64,000 bases of DNA from the NCBI GenBank assembly GCA_027621405.1, contig JAQCBT010000017.1, positions 26,228-90,227 of the forward strand, in the 5' to 3' direction. Origin of the DNA: Pseudomonadota bacterium (GTDB lineage: Bacteria; Pseudomonadota; Gammaproteobacteria; Pseudomonadales; Pseudohongiellaceae). Numbering within the stretch: position 1 is the stretch's first letter; each line of letters opens with the position of its first letter. The notes under the pieces are model-generated. The model had not been told where the DNA came from and did not search any database. It saw only the letters and a list, made by a program, of their open reading frames with translations. The position numbers and the translations under genes are program-made. Positions 39,349 to 47,425 of this stretch are shown piece after piece.

Positions 39349-39399
39349 ATTGAGTTCCGGGATTTAGATTTCATAGTGATTGCCTGTTAGAGGACGGGC

Positions 39400-39405
39400 T
39401 ATAAT
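39400..39405 (+). promoter_or_regulatory. Consensus -10 box, probably of glnS
   Basis: TATAAT followed by ACGGG lies 116 bp upstream of glnS in the ppiB/glnS divergent region. No good -35 is found at the right spacing, so the call is tentative. Confidence 0.35.
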
Positions 39406-39521
39406 ACGGGTTTTGTTGAATCCTAGAAAGCCCCGGCAGCCCGACCCCTTCGCAGTCTTCACTTCCCCGATGCACTCGCCGAAGCCCAAGCCGCCTTTTT
39501 TTTCGAACACGAAACTGACTT

Positions 39522-41255
39522 ATGACAGACTCTGATAAAGCCGCCAACGAGCCAGGCTCCAATGCGGCACCGTCGAATTTCATTCGCAATTTAATCGCCC
39601 AGGATCTCGAGTCCGGTAAACATGGTGGCCGCGTGCATACCCGATTTCCTCCCGAGCCTAATGGTTACCTGCACATTGGCCATGCCAAGTCCATCTGTCT
39701 CAACTTCACGGTGGCTGAAGAAAACCAGGGCTATTGCAATCTGCGTTTCGATGACACCAACCCGGCGAAGGAGAGTCAGGAGTTCGTAGACTCCATCAAG
39801 GATAATATTCGCTGGCTCGGATTCGAGTGGCATGGCGAAGTGCGTTTTTCATCCGATTATTTCGAAGAACTGTACAATTTTGCCGTGCAGTTGATAGAGC
39901 AGGGCAAGGCCTATGTGTGTAGCCTGAGCCCTGATCAGGCGCGCGAATATAGAGGGACTCTCACAGAACCCGGCAAGAATAGCCCCGATCGTGACCGTAC
40001 CATCGAGGATAATCTTGATCTGTTTTCCCGCATGAAGGCGGGTGAGTTCGAGGATGGCACCTACAGCCTTCGTGCCAGAATCGACATGGCTTCTCCCAAT
40101 ATCAATATGCGGGATCCCGTACTCTATCGCATTCGCCACATCGAGCATCACCAGACTGGAAGTGCCTGGTGTATCTATCCTACCTACGACTATACCCACT
40201 GCATCTCCGATGCGATCGAGGGCATAACACATTCTTTGTGTACTCTGGAATTCGAAGATCATCGTCCCCTGTATAACTGGATTCTGGAAAACCTGGAGCT
40301 GGAATCTATCCGCAAGGTGAGCGATCTTGCCGATTCAAATTACGACTATGTGTTGCCCGAGCAGACCGAGTTCGCGAAGTTAAAACTCAATTACACAGTG
40401 ATGGGTAAGCGCAACCTGCGAGCGATGGTGGAAGATGGCACCGTGGCGGGCTGGGACGACCCTCGCATGCCAACCCTGTCGGGTCTGCGTCGGCGCGGAT
40501 TTACTCCGGCCTCTATACGCAATTTCTGCGAGAGTGTCGGCGTCAGTAGAAGTGAAAGTGTGGTCGACCTGAGCATGCTGGAGTTTGCGATCCGTGATGA
40601 CCTGGACAAGAACGCCGCCCGTGCCATGTGTGTGTTGAACCCCCTGAAGGTACTTATCAGCAACGTCGATTCCGAGATGGAATTGGAGATGGCGAATCAT
40701 CCCAAGGAAGAATCCTTCGGCAGACGCCTGGTGCCATTCGGCAGGGAAGTGTATATCGATCGCAGCGATTTCGAGGAAGTACCGCCGCCTGGATTCAAGC
40801 GCCTGGTTGCCGGTGGAGAAGTACGGCTGCGTGGTTGCTACGTTATCCGCTGTGATGAGGTGGTAAAGGACGCCTCTGGACAGATCGTGCAGCTGAACTG
40901 TAGTGCCGATCTCGATACCCTGGGCAAGAGCCCCGAGGGGCGCAAGGTGAAGGGAGTAATCCACTGGGTATCGGCGACTCGAGGAGTGCCTGCCACGGTG
41001 CGCCTCTACGATCGGCTATTCAATGTCGAGAAACCGGAATCGAAAGAAGTAGAAGATTATCATTCCGTGCTGAATCCCGAATCGCTGCAAGTGATTGAAG
41101 GCGCGGTGGTAGAGCCGTCCGTGCTGGCACAAGGCAGTCCGATGAGTTTCCAGTTCGAGCGTGAAGGTTATTTCTGTAAGGACTGTGTTGAGCACAGCGA
41201 CGAGAAGCCGGTTTTCAATCGCACCATTACCCTGCGTGACTCCTGGCAATCCTGA
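39522..41255 (+). CDS. glnS: Glutaminyl-tRNA synthetase
   Basis: Class I synthetase of 577 residues. HIGHAKS is at about residues 47-53. The KMSKS loop appears as VMGKRNL, with a glycine where E. coli has serine. The C-terminal anticodon-binding beta-barrels are complete. cysS starts 33 bp after the stop, so the two synthetases are probably co-transcribed. Confidence 0.97.
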   Translation: MTDSDKAANEPGSNAAPSNFIRNLIAQDLESGKHGGRVHTRFPPEPNGYLHIGHAKSICLNFTVAEENQGYCNLRFDDTNPAKESQEFVDSIKDNIRWLGFEWHGEVRFSSDYFEELYNFAVQLIEQGKAYVCSLSPDQAREYRGTLTEPGKNSPDRDRTIEDNLDLFSRMKAGEFEDGTYSLRARIDMASPNINMRDPVLYRIRHIEHHQTGSAWCIYPTYDYTHCISDAIEGITHSLCTLEFEDHRPLYNWILENLELESIRKVSDLADSNYDYVLPEQTEFAKLKLNYTVMGKRNLRAMVEDGTVAGWDDPRMPTLSGLRRRGFTPASIRNFCESVGVSRSESVVDLSMLEFAIRDDLDKNAARAMCVLNPLKVLISNVDSEMELEMANHPKEESFGRRLVPFGREVYIDRSDFEEVPPPGFKRLVAGGEVRLRGCYVIRCDEVVKDASGQIVQLNCSADLDTLGKSPEGRKVKGVIHWVSATRGVPATVRLYDRLFNVEKPESKEVEDYHSVLNPESLQVIEGAVVEPSVLAQGSPMSFQFEREGYFCKDCVEHSDEKPVFNRTITLRDSWQS

Positions 41256-41288
41256 TACGAATACGAATCAGCAATCGAATACTCCAAC

Positions 41289-42677
41289 ATGAAGATCTAC
41301 AACACACTAAGCCAGAAGAAAGAAGAGTTCACACCCAGGGTGCCGGGCAAGGTAAGCATCTACGTCTGTGGCATCACGGTCTATGACTACTGCCATCTGG
41401 GCCATGCCCGCATGCTGGTGTGCTTTGACATGGTGGTGCGCTATCTGCGTTCCCGTGGCTTCGATGTCAACTATATCCGCAATATCACCGACATCGATGA
41501 CAAGATTCTCAATCGCGCGCAGGAAAACGCTGAGCCCTTCACCGATGTCACGGATCGCTTTATCAAGGCAATGCACGAGGACGAAGCCGCGTTGTCGATA
41601 CTACGTCCGGATGAAGAGCCCCGCGCAACCCAGCACATCGATCCTATCGTGACTATGATCCAGACCCTGGTGGACAAGGACTTCGCCTACCGGGCCGCCA
41701 ACGGTGATGTCTATTATGCAGTGACCCAGTTTCCGGACTACGGGAAGCTCTCGAAGAAGAAGCTGGATGAATTACTGGACGGGGCGCGCATTGAAGTAGG
41801 GGAGCTAAAGAAGGACCCCAGAGACTTCGTGTTATGGAAGTCTTCACCCGATGATGGCGTTGGCTGGGATTCACCCTGGGGCTATGGTCGTCCTGGCTGG
41901 CATATCGAGTGTTCGGCCATGTCCACCTGTGCACTGGGTAACAATTTCGATATTCATGGCGGTGGCTCAGACCTGATGTTCCCGCACCATGAAAACGAGA
42001 TTGCACAATCGGAGGCTGCCACCGGCGAGACCTTTGCCAATCTGTGGATGCACAATGGTCCGCTGCGAATAGACAACGAGAAGATGTCGAAGTCGCTGGG
42101 CAATTTCTTCACCGTGCGCGAGGTGTTAAAGAAGCACGACCCTGAAGTAGTCCGACACCTGTTGGTAGCCAGTCATTACCGCAGCCCGATCAATTACTCC
42201 GAAGACAGCCTGCAGCAGTCGTATAAGGCGCTCGAGCGAATCTATCTCTGCCTGAAGGATCTTGATATCGCGGCTGCGAAGAGCCTCACCAATAGCCGGT
42301 TCGAGAAAGCCTTCCAGGCTGCCATGGACGATGACTTCAACACACCGGAAGCCTTCAGCGTCCTGTTCGAGATGGTCACAGAGATCAACAAGCTCAAGGA
42401 CAGCAACCCGGAGCAGGCAGGGCAGTTGGGTGCGTTGCTGGTCCGCCTGGGGTCAGCACTGGGCCTGTTGCAGGCAGATCCGGAGGCTTTTCTCAAGGGA
42501 AGCGGAGCCGATCATGCCTCCGATGATGCCGCCATCGATGAGCTGGTAGCGGCCCGGGACAAGGCCAGAGCCGATAAAGACTGGGCCAGGGCTGACGACA
42601 TAAGAGACCGCCTGGTGGCGATGAAGATTATCGTGGAAGACGGGACGGGTGGCAGTACCTGGCGCCGGGATCGATAA
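41289..42677 (+). CDS. cysS: Cysteinyl-tRNA synthetase
   Basis: Class I synthetase, 462 residues. The zinc/HIGH region reads VCGITVYDYCHLGHAR; HIECSAMST and HHENEIAQSEA hold further zinc ligands, and KMSKSLGN is intact. The C-terminal DALR and helical anticodon domain ends with GTGGSTWRR. It is followed by a tRNA cluster. Confidence 0.97.
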   Translation: MKIYNTLSQKKEEFTPRVPGKVSIYVCGITVYDYCHLGHARMLVCFDMVVRYLRSRGFDVNYIRNITDIDDKILNRAQENAEPFTDVTDRFIKAMHEDEAALSILRPDEEPRATQHIDPIVTMIQTLVDKDFAYRAANGDVYYAVTQFPDYGKLSKKKLDELLDGARIEVGELKKDPRDFVLWKSSPDDGVGWDSPWGYGRPGWHIECSAMSTCALGNNFDIHGGGSDLMFPHHENEIAQSEAATGETFANLWMHNGPLRIDNEKMSKSLGNFFTVREVLKKHDPEVVRHLLVASHYRSPINYSEDSLQQSYKALERIYLCLKDLDIAAAKSLTNSRFEKAFQAAMDDDFNTPEAFSVLFEMVTEINKLKDSNPEQAGQLGALLVRLGSALGLLQADPEAFLKGSGADHASDDAAIDELVAARDKARADKDWARADDIRDRLVAMKIIVEDGTGGSTWRRDR

Positions 42678-42774
42678 TTCACGGCAATCAGCCAAGATCG
42701 CCGGATTGGCGAAGAAGGTAGGATATTCGCTGCTTCGCAGGGTATTCGAGAGCTGTAATTGGGGGGCGCTTCAA

Positions 42775-42803
42775 TTGACCTGCCCCGATCTCGCGAGTAT
42801 TAT
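42775..42803 (+). promoter_or_regulatory. Sigma-70 promoter of the tRNA-Pro/tRNA-His unit
   Basis: -35 TTGACC (42775-42780), a 17-bp spacer and -10 TATTAT (42798-42803) each differ from consensus by one base. It ends 36 bp before tRNA-Pro. Confidence 0.82.
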
Positions 42804-42811
42804 GCCGTCCT

Positions 42812-42834
42812 CCTGAAATTTGACCAATTTCAGG
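42812..42834 (+). promoter_or_regulatory. Perfect hairpin in the tRNA-Pro leader
   Basis: A 9-bp stem CCTGAAATT / AATTTCAGG with loop TGACC ends 5 bases before the mature 5' end of tRNA-Pro. It lies just inside the transcript expected from the promoter at 42775. It may guide 5' processing or attenuate transcription. Confidence 0.65.
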
Positions 42835-42839
42835 GACTT

Positions 42840-42916
42840 CGGGGTATAGCGCAGTCTGGTAGCGCGCCTGCTTTGGGAGCAGGATGTCGGGAGTTCGAAT
42901 CTCTCTACCCCGACCA
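42840..42916 (+). tRNA. tRNA-Pro (anticodon TGG)
   Basis: Acceptor CGGGGTA pairs with TACCCCG, the discriminator is A, and CCA is encoded. The anticodon stem CCTGC/GCAGG encloses loop TTTGGGA. The C1-G72 first pair is typical of bacterial proline tRNA. It is followed 29 bp later by tRNA-His. Confidence 0.97.
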
Positions 42917-42945
42917 GATTCGCAGGAAACTGCAAACCACTCAAT

Positions 42946-43022
42946 GGTGACTGTAGCTCAGTTGGTAGAGCCCCGGACTGTGACTCCGGTTGTCGTGGGT
43001 TCGAGCCCCATCAGTCACCCCA
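42946..43022 (+). tRNA. tRNA-His (anticodon GTG)
   Basis: Acceptor GTGACTG pairs with CAGTCAC. The gene encodes G at position -1 (42946) opposite discriminator C, the identity pair of histidine tRNA, and CCA is encoded. The anticodon stem CCGGA/TCCGG encloses CTGTGAC. Confidence 0.97.
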
Positions 43023-43040
43023 TTTCCCGATCTTGATTCT

Positions 43041-43073
43041 CCCGGTTGTGAGCAGGCTTTAGTCGCAACCGGG
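43041..43073 (+). terminator. Probable terminator hairpin after tRNA-His
   Basis: An 8-bp stem CCCGGTTG / CAACCGGG encloses a 17-base loop, with only a short T-containing tail (TCTGTTAT). It is 19 bp after tRNA-His and upstream of the small frame at 43085. Confidence 0.55.
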
Positions 43074-43084
43074 TCTGTTATCGT

Positions 43085-43339
43085 ATGATGAAACAGATGA
43101 ATAAGACGAAAGTGAAAACCCTGGATGGCGAGCGCACCAGGTTGCAAGAGATGAACCTCGGTAATGTTGAGGTGGATCCTGCAGATCGCTCACTCATGGC
43201 GCGCCTGAAGCGGGCCTACAGGAACGCCTCCCTGCTGATGGCCGGCATGTACACGGGCTTGAATTGCTACGGCACACCCAGGACGCACCATGAATACGGT
43301 GAAGACGGCGAGGAGAAGCCCGATAATCGGCCGATCTAG
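43085..43339 (+). CDS. Small hypothetical protein between tRNA-His and tRNA-Arg
   Basis: An 84-residue frame with no family that I recognise. It is strongly charged: a basic N-terminal third, a central DRSLMARLKRAYRNASLLMAG amphipathic helix, and a charged, proline-containing tail. No clear ribosome site precedes ATG 43085, and the internal ATG at 43097 is equally possible. It fills the gap between the terminator and tRNA-Arg and has normal codon content. It may be a real small gene or chance. Confidence 0.35.
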   Translation: MMKQMNKTKVKTLDGERTRLQEMNLGNVEVDPADRSLMARLKRAYRNASLLMAGMYTGLNCYGTPRTHHEYGEDGEEKPDNRPI

Positions 43340-43384
43340 TTAGAGATGGGCGTAGCAGTAGGGTAGAATGCGCGCCCTGTTCAT

Positions 43385-43461
43385 GCGCCCGTAGCTCAAT
43401 CGGATAGAGCACCGGCCTTCTAAGCCGGGGGTTACAGGTTCGATTCCTGTCGGGCGCGCCA
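43385..43461 (+). tRNA. tRNA-Arg (anticodon TCT)
   Basis: Acceptor GCGCCCG pairs with CGGGCGC, the discriminator is G, and CCA is encoded at 43459-43461. The anticodon stem CCGGC/GCCGG encloses loop CTTCTAA. A -10-like TAGAAT lies at about 43364-43369 with no good -35. Its 3' end borders what looks like an accessory insertion. Confidence 0.97.
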
Positions 43462-43692
43462 ACTCCACCCAACATCGTGCAAGTCTCCAGCGCGCTAGTC
43501 GGACTCAGCGGTCCAATCGAATCTCTTGCTAGACTCCTCGAGGGAAAATCTGCCCAACAAAGCAGGCTCCTCCTAACCCAACCCGTTGCTACACGGCCTA
43601 TCCAGTAAATCCCCACTTCCATCGAAAAAACAACACTTTACTAAAGAAACCTCCAGTAAAGCCGACAAATTATGCAGCAACATACCGATAGC

Positions 43693-43746
43693 GGCCCAGG
43701 TCAGGATTGGATTCTTGGCGTTGGGCCCTTTTTTTTGCCTCAGTGC
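43693..43746 (+). terminator. Rightward terminator downstream of tRNA-Arg
   Basis: GGCCCA (43693-43698) pairs with TGGGCC (43732-43737) across a long inner loop and runs into CTTTTTTTT. It lies 231 bp after tRNA-Arg, which is far for a tRNA terminator. The 230 bp between hold no gene that I can support and turn A-rich after 43610. Confidence 0.6.
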
Positions 43747-43762
43747 AAATCCGGGCCACCCG

Positions 43763-44713
43763 CTAGGAACCCCGACTCCTCAGAGGCAGCTCAGGCAGGA
43801 ACTCGGCCGGCACCAACACCAGGTCATCCTGGTCCTTCCCGTGCCACCCATCCATGGCGATCAGGCTGTAGGCCCCGCTGCGCTTCGCCCTTGAGCCGCG
43901 GCGCCTGGCCGTGCTGCCATCGGCCTTGCGGGTATCGAAGCGAAAGATGTGATAGTCATCCGGCAGTACGGCGAGCAATTCTTCGCGGGAGGTGAAGGAT
44001 CGGGCCTCGCCGTAGCTGACCTCGACGGCAATCACTGGACGAACCCTGCCCAGGGTCTTGCGCAGACCCTCCAGTACTTCCTTCTCCAGCCCCTCCACAT
44101 CGATCTTCATCAATACTGGCTGCAGGATGCCTTGCTGCTCGAAATAGTCATCGCCATTGAATATCTGCAATTCACCGATGGCCTCATTGCCTTTTTCCTG
44201 GCTGTCCTCGATGAAGGAACCCACACCCTGGTTGGATCCGGTGGGCGCATAGAAGGTCTGGTGGTGAGTCTCCTGGCCAAGTCCGACCGGATGGACCGCG
44301 ATATTCTCCAGCTGGTTCAGCTGAATATGATGCGCCAGGCGGGCGCGTACCTGGTCGAAGGGTTCGAAGGCGTGTACTGACCCGCAGTATTGGCTCATGA
44401 ACAGGGAATGCTGCCCGATGTTGGCGCCGATGTCGCAGAAACAGGCGGTCGCGCCTCGACTCTTCTGCAACTGTTGGAACGTGTCCCTGAGGAAGAACAG
44501 CAGGGGCTTTTCGAACGCGCCATAATAATAGAGCGCAAACTCGATGCCATTACTCAGGTTGCCCTGATAGCGCAATCCGAAGAAATCGGTTTCGAACGGG
44601 GCATCCGGTGTCTCGCCGGCATTGTTCAGTGCCCGGTAGACGGACTTCTTGCGGGCAAGACCGATCCAGTGCTGCCGCCACAACCAGCGGCAGAGGGGTA
44701 AGGGTAGTTTCAC
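43763..44713 (-). CDS. FkbM family SAM-dependent methyltransferase
   Basis: A 316-residue methyltransferase. The SAM-binding motif FCDIGANIGQHSLF (about 92-105) is followed by VHAFEPFD (motif II), the FkbM signature LMKIDVEGLEKEVLEGL (about 197-213), and VIAVEVSYGE. Family members methylate sugars, polyketides or lipid-linked glycans; the substrate here is unknown. It starts with GTG one base after the DUF1643 stop, so the pair is an operon. The two genes interrupt what are conserved neighbourhoods on both sides. Confidence 0.85.
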   Translation of the reverse strand: MKLPLPLCRWLWRQHWIGLARKKSVYRALNNAGETPDAPFETDFFGLRYQGNLSNGIEFALYYYGAFEKPLLFFLRDTFQQLQKSRGATACFCDIGANIGQHSLFMSQYCGSVHAFEPFDQVRARLAHHIQLNQLENIAVHPVGLGQETHHQTFYAPTGSNQGVGSFIEDSQEKGNEAIGELQIFNGDDYFEQQGILQPVLMKIDVEGLEKEVLEGLRKTLGRVRPVIAVEVSYGEARSFTSREELLAVLPDDYHIFRFDTRKADGSTARRRGSRAKRSGAYSLIAMDGWHGKDQDDLVLVPAEFLPELPLRSRGS

Positions 44714-44714
44714 T

Positions 44715-45200
44715 TCAGTTCGTATCCGTCGTCATGGGGCGGGGCCGCAGGCTTGCCTTGAGATAGAGGGGGTGGGCCGGTTGCTGGCTGCGATTCATCC
44801 GCAGGCAGTGTAGCCGATCCAGGCTCTTCCTGATTATGCGATCCCGTTGAAGGTGCATGCCGTGATTGCCCCAACAGGCGACAGTAAGATCGGCCTCCTT
44901 GTGACTGCTGGAAATCCAGCGGTCATTGCTACTGCCAACAGGATCGGCAGCTGTCAGCAGATCCTCAGGGTAAGTGGCACGATAGGCGAACAGATTGACG
45001 ATCTGCATACGCCGATACCCCCAATCCCTGGCGAAGCGCACGCAGCGCCGGATAGTAGGATCATCCCGGCGATGATCGGCGGTAGAGGGGTTGAGGCCTA
45101 TGAACAGAACCGTCCCTCTGCCTTCGTTCCATTCCCTTTCCAGGCGATAGCGATAACGTTTGCAGGAAGAGAAGCGGGCTTTTTGTGAAACGTATTGCAT
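44715..45200 (-). CDS. DUF1643 protein
   Basis: A 161-residue protein. The signature FIGLNPSTADHRRDDPTIRRC (about 33-53) followed by RMQIVNLFAYRAT is that of DUF1643, a family of unknown function. The later LTVACWGNHG and the C-terminal HPLYLK segments also fit. It is translationally coupled to the downstream FkbM methyltransferase. It could be a nucleotide- or base-processing enzyme, but nothing here proves it. Confidence 0.82.
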   Translation of the reverse strand: MQYVSQKARFSSCKRYRYRLEREWNEGRGTVLFIGLNPSTADHRRDDPTIRRCVRFARDWGYRRMQIVNLFAYRATYPEDLLTAADPVGSSNDRWISSSHKEADLTVACWGNHGMHLQRDRIIRKSLDRLHCLRMNRSQQPAHPLYLKASLRPRPMTTDTN

Positions 45201-45624
45201 TTACAGGATTTTCTTCGGGGGCCGGGCTGGTAATTTCAGGATTATGAATAATAATTAAATTAGCTACTCGATGAACAGTCTTCGCCAAGCCTTGGTTGGC
45301 TCGCCTAGACGTCGAATAGAAGCTGGGAGGGTATTGTCGCCAGGATGATATTCTCCCGGCGGAGTAGCATCCATTCTGATCTCAATCCTCCATTCCAATA
45401 AACAAGCTGTCGAAGCTGGTCATTAGGAAAAACTGCCAGAAGAAGTTCCTGAAACCTGTCGATCGTCGGTTGTATTGACGCCACTGCTGGCGAATGAAGC
45501 CCTGATTCATTATGTTGCTTCTCTGCGGAGCCTGCCGCGATTTTAAGCAAGCCAGTGATGTAACATAGTTGATCAGAGGTTCCTTAAGTTCGAAGTGCCG
45601 TAACAAGCGAGGTCATTCTAAGCC
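45201..45624. other. 424-bp region between the DUF1643 gene and mtnP, with a possible gene remnant
   Basis: No gene is certain. A leftward frame at 45305-45550 (81 residues, TTG start) contains FQELLLAVFPNDQLRQLVYW, faintly like small helical effector-associated domains. It lacks a convincing ribosome site and an overlapping second frame (45382-45606) competes with it. The region is richer in A and T than the surroundings, as expected at the edge of an insertion. It should also contain the mtnP promoter. Confidence 0.4.
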
Positions 45625-46395
45625 ATGTTAGCCATCATCGGTGGGTCGGGTCTCTACGATCTAAACAGCCTTGGCAGTCAGGGGCATAATTCTTTACGTC
45701 AGGAATCGGTACGCACCGAATATGCCGCTACCGCGGTTACCATCGATCTGCTGGAGACCGAGGCAGGCACAGTGGCGTTTCTGCCTCGCCATGGCAAGAC
45801 TCACCATCTACCTCCGCACAAGATTAATTACCGCGCGAATATCGCGGCGCTGAAGAAACTCGGTGCCAACGAAATTCTCGCCATCAATGCGGTGGGTGGC
45901 ATCAATGCAAGCGCCGGGCCTGGCTCGCTTATCGTGCCCGACCAGCTAATCGATTACACCTGGGGTCGGGCATCGACTTTCTTCGAGGACAATCTCGACA
46001 GGGTAGTGCATGTCGATTTCGGCGAGCCCTTCACCGCCGGCATGCGAGAGCGGGTCCTGAAGGCGGTCAAACAGGCGAACGAGCAGTCAGAAGATCCCAG
46101 GCTCCTGATGGAGAGGGCAGTATATGCCTGCACCCAGGGACCCCGCCTGGAGACGGCGGCAGAGATCGTCCGCCTGCAGCGGGATGGTTGTGATGTGGTG
46201 GGTATGACCGGTATGCCGGAGGCGGTGCTGGCAAGGGAACAGGGACTCGACTATGCCATGTTGGCCTTGTCAGTGAACTGGGCCGCTGGCATCGTACCCG
46301 GTGAGATCACCATGGCAGAGATCGAGGCTGTGATGGCCGAGGGGATGGATTTCCTGCGTCAGGTCCTGAAACTGTTTCTACGTCTGGATTCCTGA
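45625..46395 (+). CDS. mtnP: S-methyl-5'-thioinosine phosphorylase
   Basis: A 256-residue member of the PNP/MTAP family. MLAIIGGSGLYDL, FLPRHGKTHHLPPHKINYRANI (phosphate and ribose sites) and GMTGMPEAVLAREQGLDYA are characteristic. The base-binding segment reads SVNWAAG, with Asn where MTA phosphorylases have Asp. This favours a 6-oxopurine substrate, that is methylthioinosine, as in the Pseudomonas enzyme. The csiV-mfd-gap order next to it also matches Pseudomonas. Confidence 0.87.
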   Translation: MLAIIGGSGLYDLNSLGSQGHNSLRQESVRTEYAATAVTIDLLETEAGTVAFLPRHGKTHHLPPHKINYRANIAALKKLGANEILAINAVGGINASAGPGSLIVPDQLIDYTWGRASTFFEDNLDRVVHVDFGEPFTAGMRERVLKAVKQANEQSEDPRLLMERAVYACTQGPRLETAAEIVRLQRDGCDVVGMTGMPEAVLAREQGLDYAMLALSVNWAAGIVPGEITMAEIEAVMAEGMDFLRQVLKLFLRLDS

Positions 46396-46429
46396 TCGAG
46401 GGACTACAGACAACTTTATGCGACTTCGA

Positions 46430-47425
46430 TTATTGAATGGGTTCCAGCTCGTCCACCATTAATTCGTCCAGCTGCGGAAATCCGGGGGGTGGCGCCGCCG
46501 GCCGTTCATACGGTTCTATCAGCACCACGATGCCCATGGCCGGGTGATCGAGATAGTGAAACTCGGTACTCCGCATTTCCCGGCTTTGCTCCATGTGAAA
46601 GACCTGGGTTGGGTAGTACTGGAAAGTGTCCTGGGCAGAACTCGCACTGGTCATCCGGAACTCCTGCGGAGGCAGCGGCAGTTGCCAGCCGTTCTCACCA
46701 GCTGACAGGGTTGAGAATTCGCTCAACCACAGATCCGCATCCACTACGATTCTATCCCGGTTCTGGTTGAACCTGACTTCCAGGCTACCCATGAGTTCCT
46801 GGTAATCGCCGTAGTGTTCTCCGCCACTCACGAAAATTGGTGTCGCCTCGCCCGAATCGAGCATGGGCTGTCGCCATACTCCATGGAACATCAGGCGGTG
46901 TTCCGGTGATTGGCGCAGCACCCGATTGGTCTGTTGAAAGTCGCTCTGGCTCGTTGGCAACTGTATAAAACTGTCGCGTTCGAGATTGAAGAAGCGGAAT
47001 CCGCTGGTCGTGGTTGCCGGTATCGGGCCGATGCTGGCAATACGTTGTGCGCGTTCGGTCGCTTCCTGCTCTCTCTGCAATTGCAGGTTAGTGAGAGAGG
47101 AATCCTGGGAGTTCAAGGCGTCTGCCGCGGGTGTCGTGTCCTGGACTGGCAGCAGGGCATCGATAATCAGGATGTCCATAAGGCTCTGCAGGCGTCGCAT
47201 GGAACTGGGGAAGGCGAGGGGCTCGCTTCCTGGCAGCCAGAATTCCTCGTTCCGGTCCGACTCGTTTTCGTTGGTGAAGATCGATACTTCGACCTGAAAC
47301 CAGCGTTCCTGTGCGCTACCGGTCGCGGGCAGCAGTGCACAGGACAGGATTGCCAGCGCGCGCAGTGAACTGCGTACGGCGGTCGTCAATGTTGCCCCGG
47401 TGAAAACTGTCATGCCTGTACTCAC
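46430..47425 (-). CDS. csiV: CsiV-like periplasmic protein
   Basis: A 331-residue exported protein. It starts with GTG at 47425, overlapping the mfd stop (GTGA); an ATG lies 12 bp further in. A signal peptide ends near LLPATGSAQ. The mature start QERWFQVEVSIFTNENES, the internal FFNLERDSFIQL and the FHYLDHPAMGIVVLIEPYE end resemble CsiV-family proteins encoded next to mfd in Vibrio and Pseudomonas. CsiV was reported to be a peptidoglycan-binding protein in Vibrio. The assignment rests partly on position. Confidence 0.7.
   Translation of the reverse strand: MSTGMTVFTGATLTTAVRSSLRALAILSCALLPATGSAQERWFQVEVSIFTNENESDRNEEFWLPGSEPLAFPSSMRRLQSLMDILIIDALLPVQDTTPAADALNSQDSSLTNLQLQREQEATERAQRIASIGPIPATTTSGFRFFNLERDSFIQLPTSQSDFQQTNRVLRQSPEHRLMFHGVWRQPMLDSGEATPIFVSGGEHYGDYQELMGSLEVRFNQNRDRIVVDADLWLSEFSTLSAGENGWQLPLPPQEFRMTSASSAQDTFQYYPTQVFHMEQSREMRSTEFHYLDHPAMGIVVLIEPYERPAAPPPGFPQLDELMVDELEPIQ

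Noticed and set aside
43194..43622. 142-residue leftward frame across tRNA-Arg containing PVLYPIELRAH
   Set aside because: This peptide string is a well-known artefact of translating a tRNA gene antisense.
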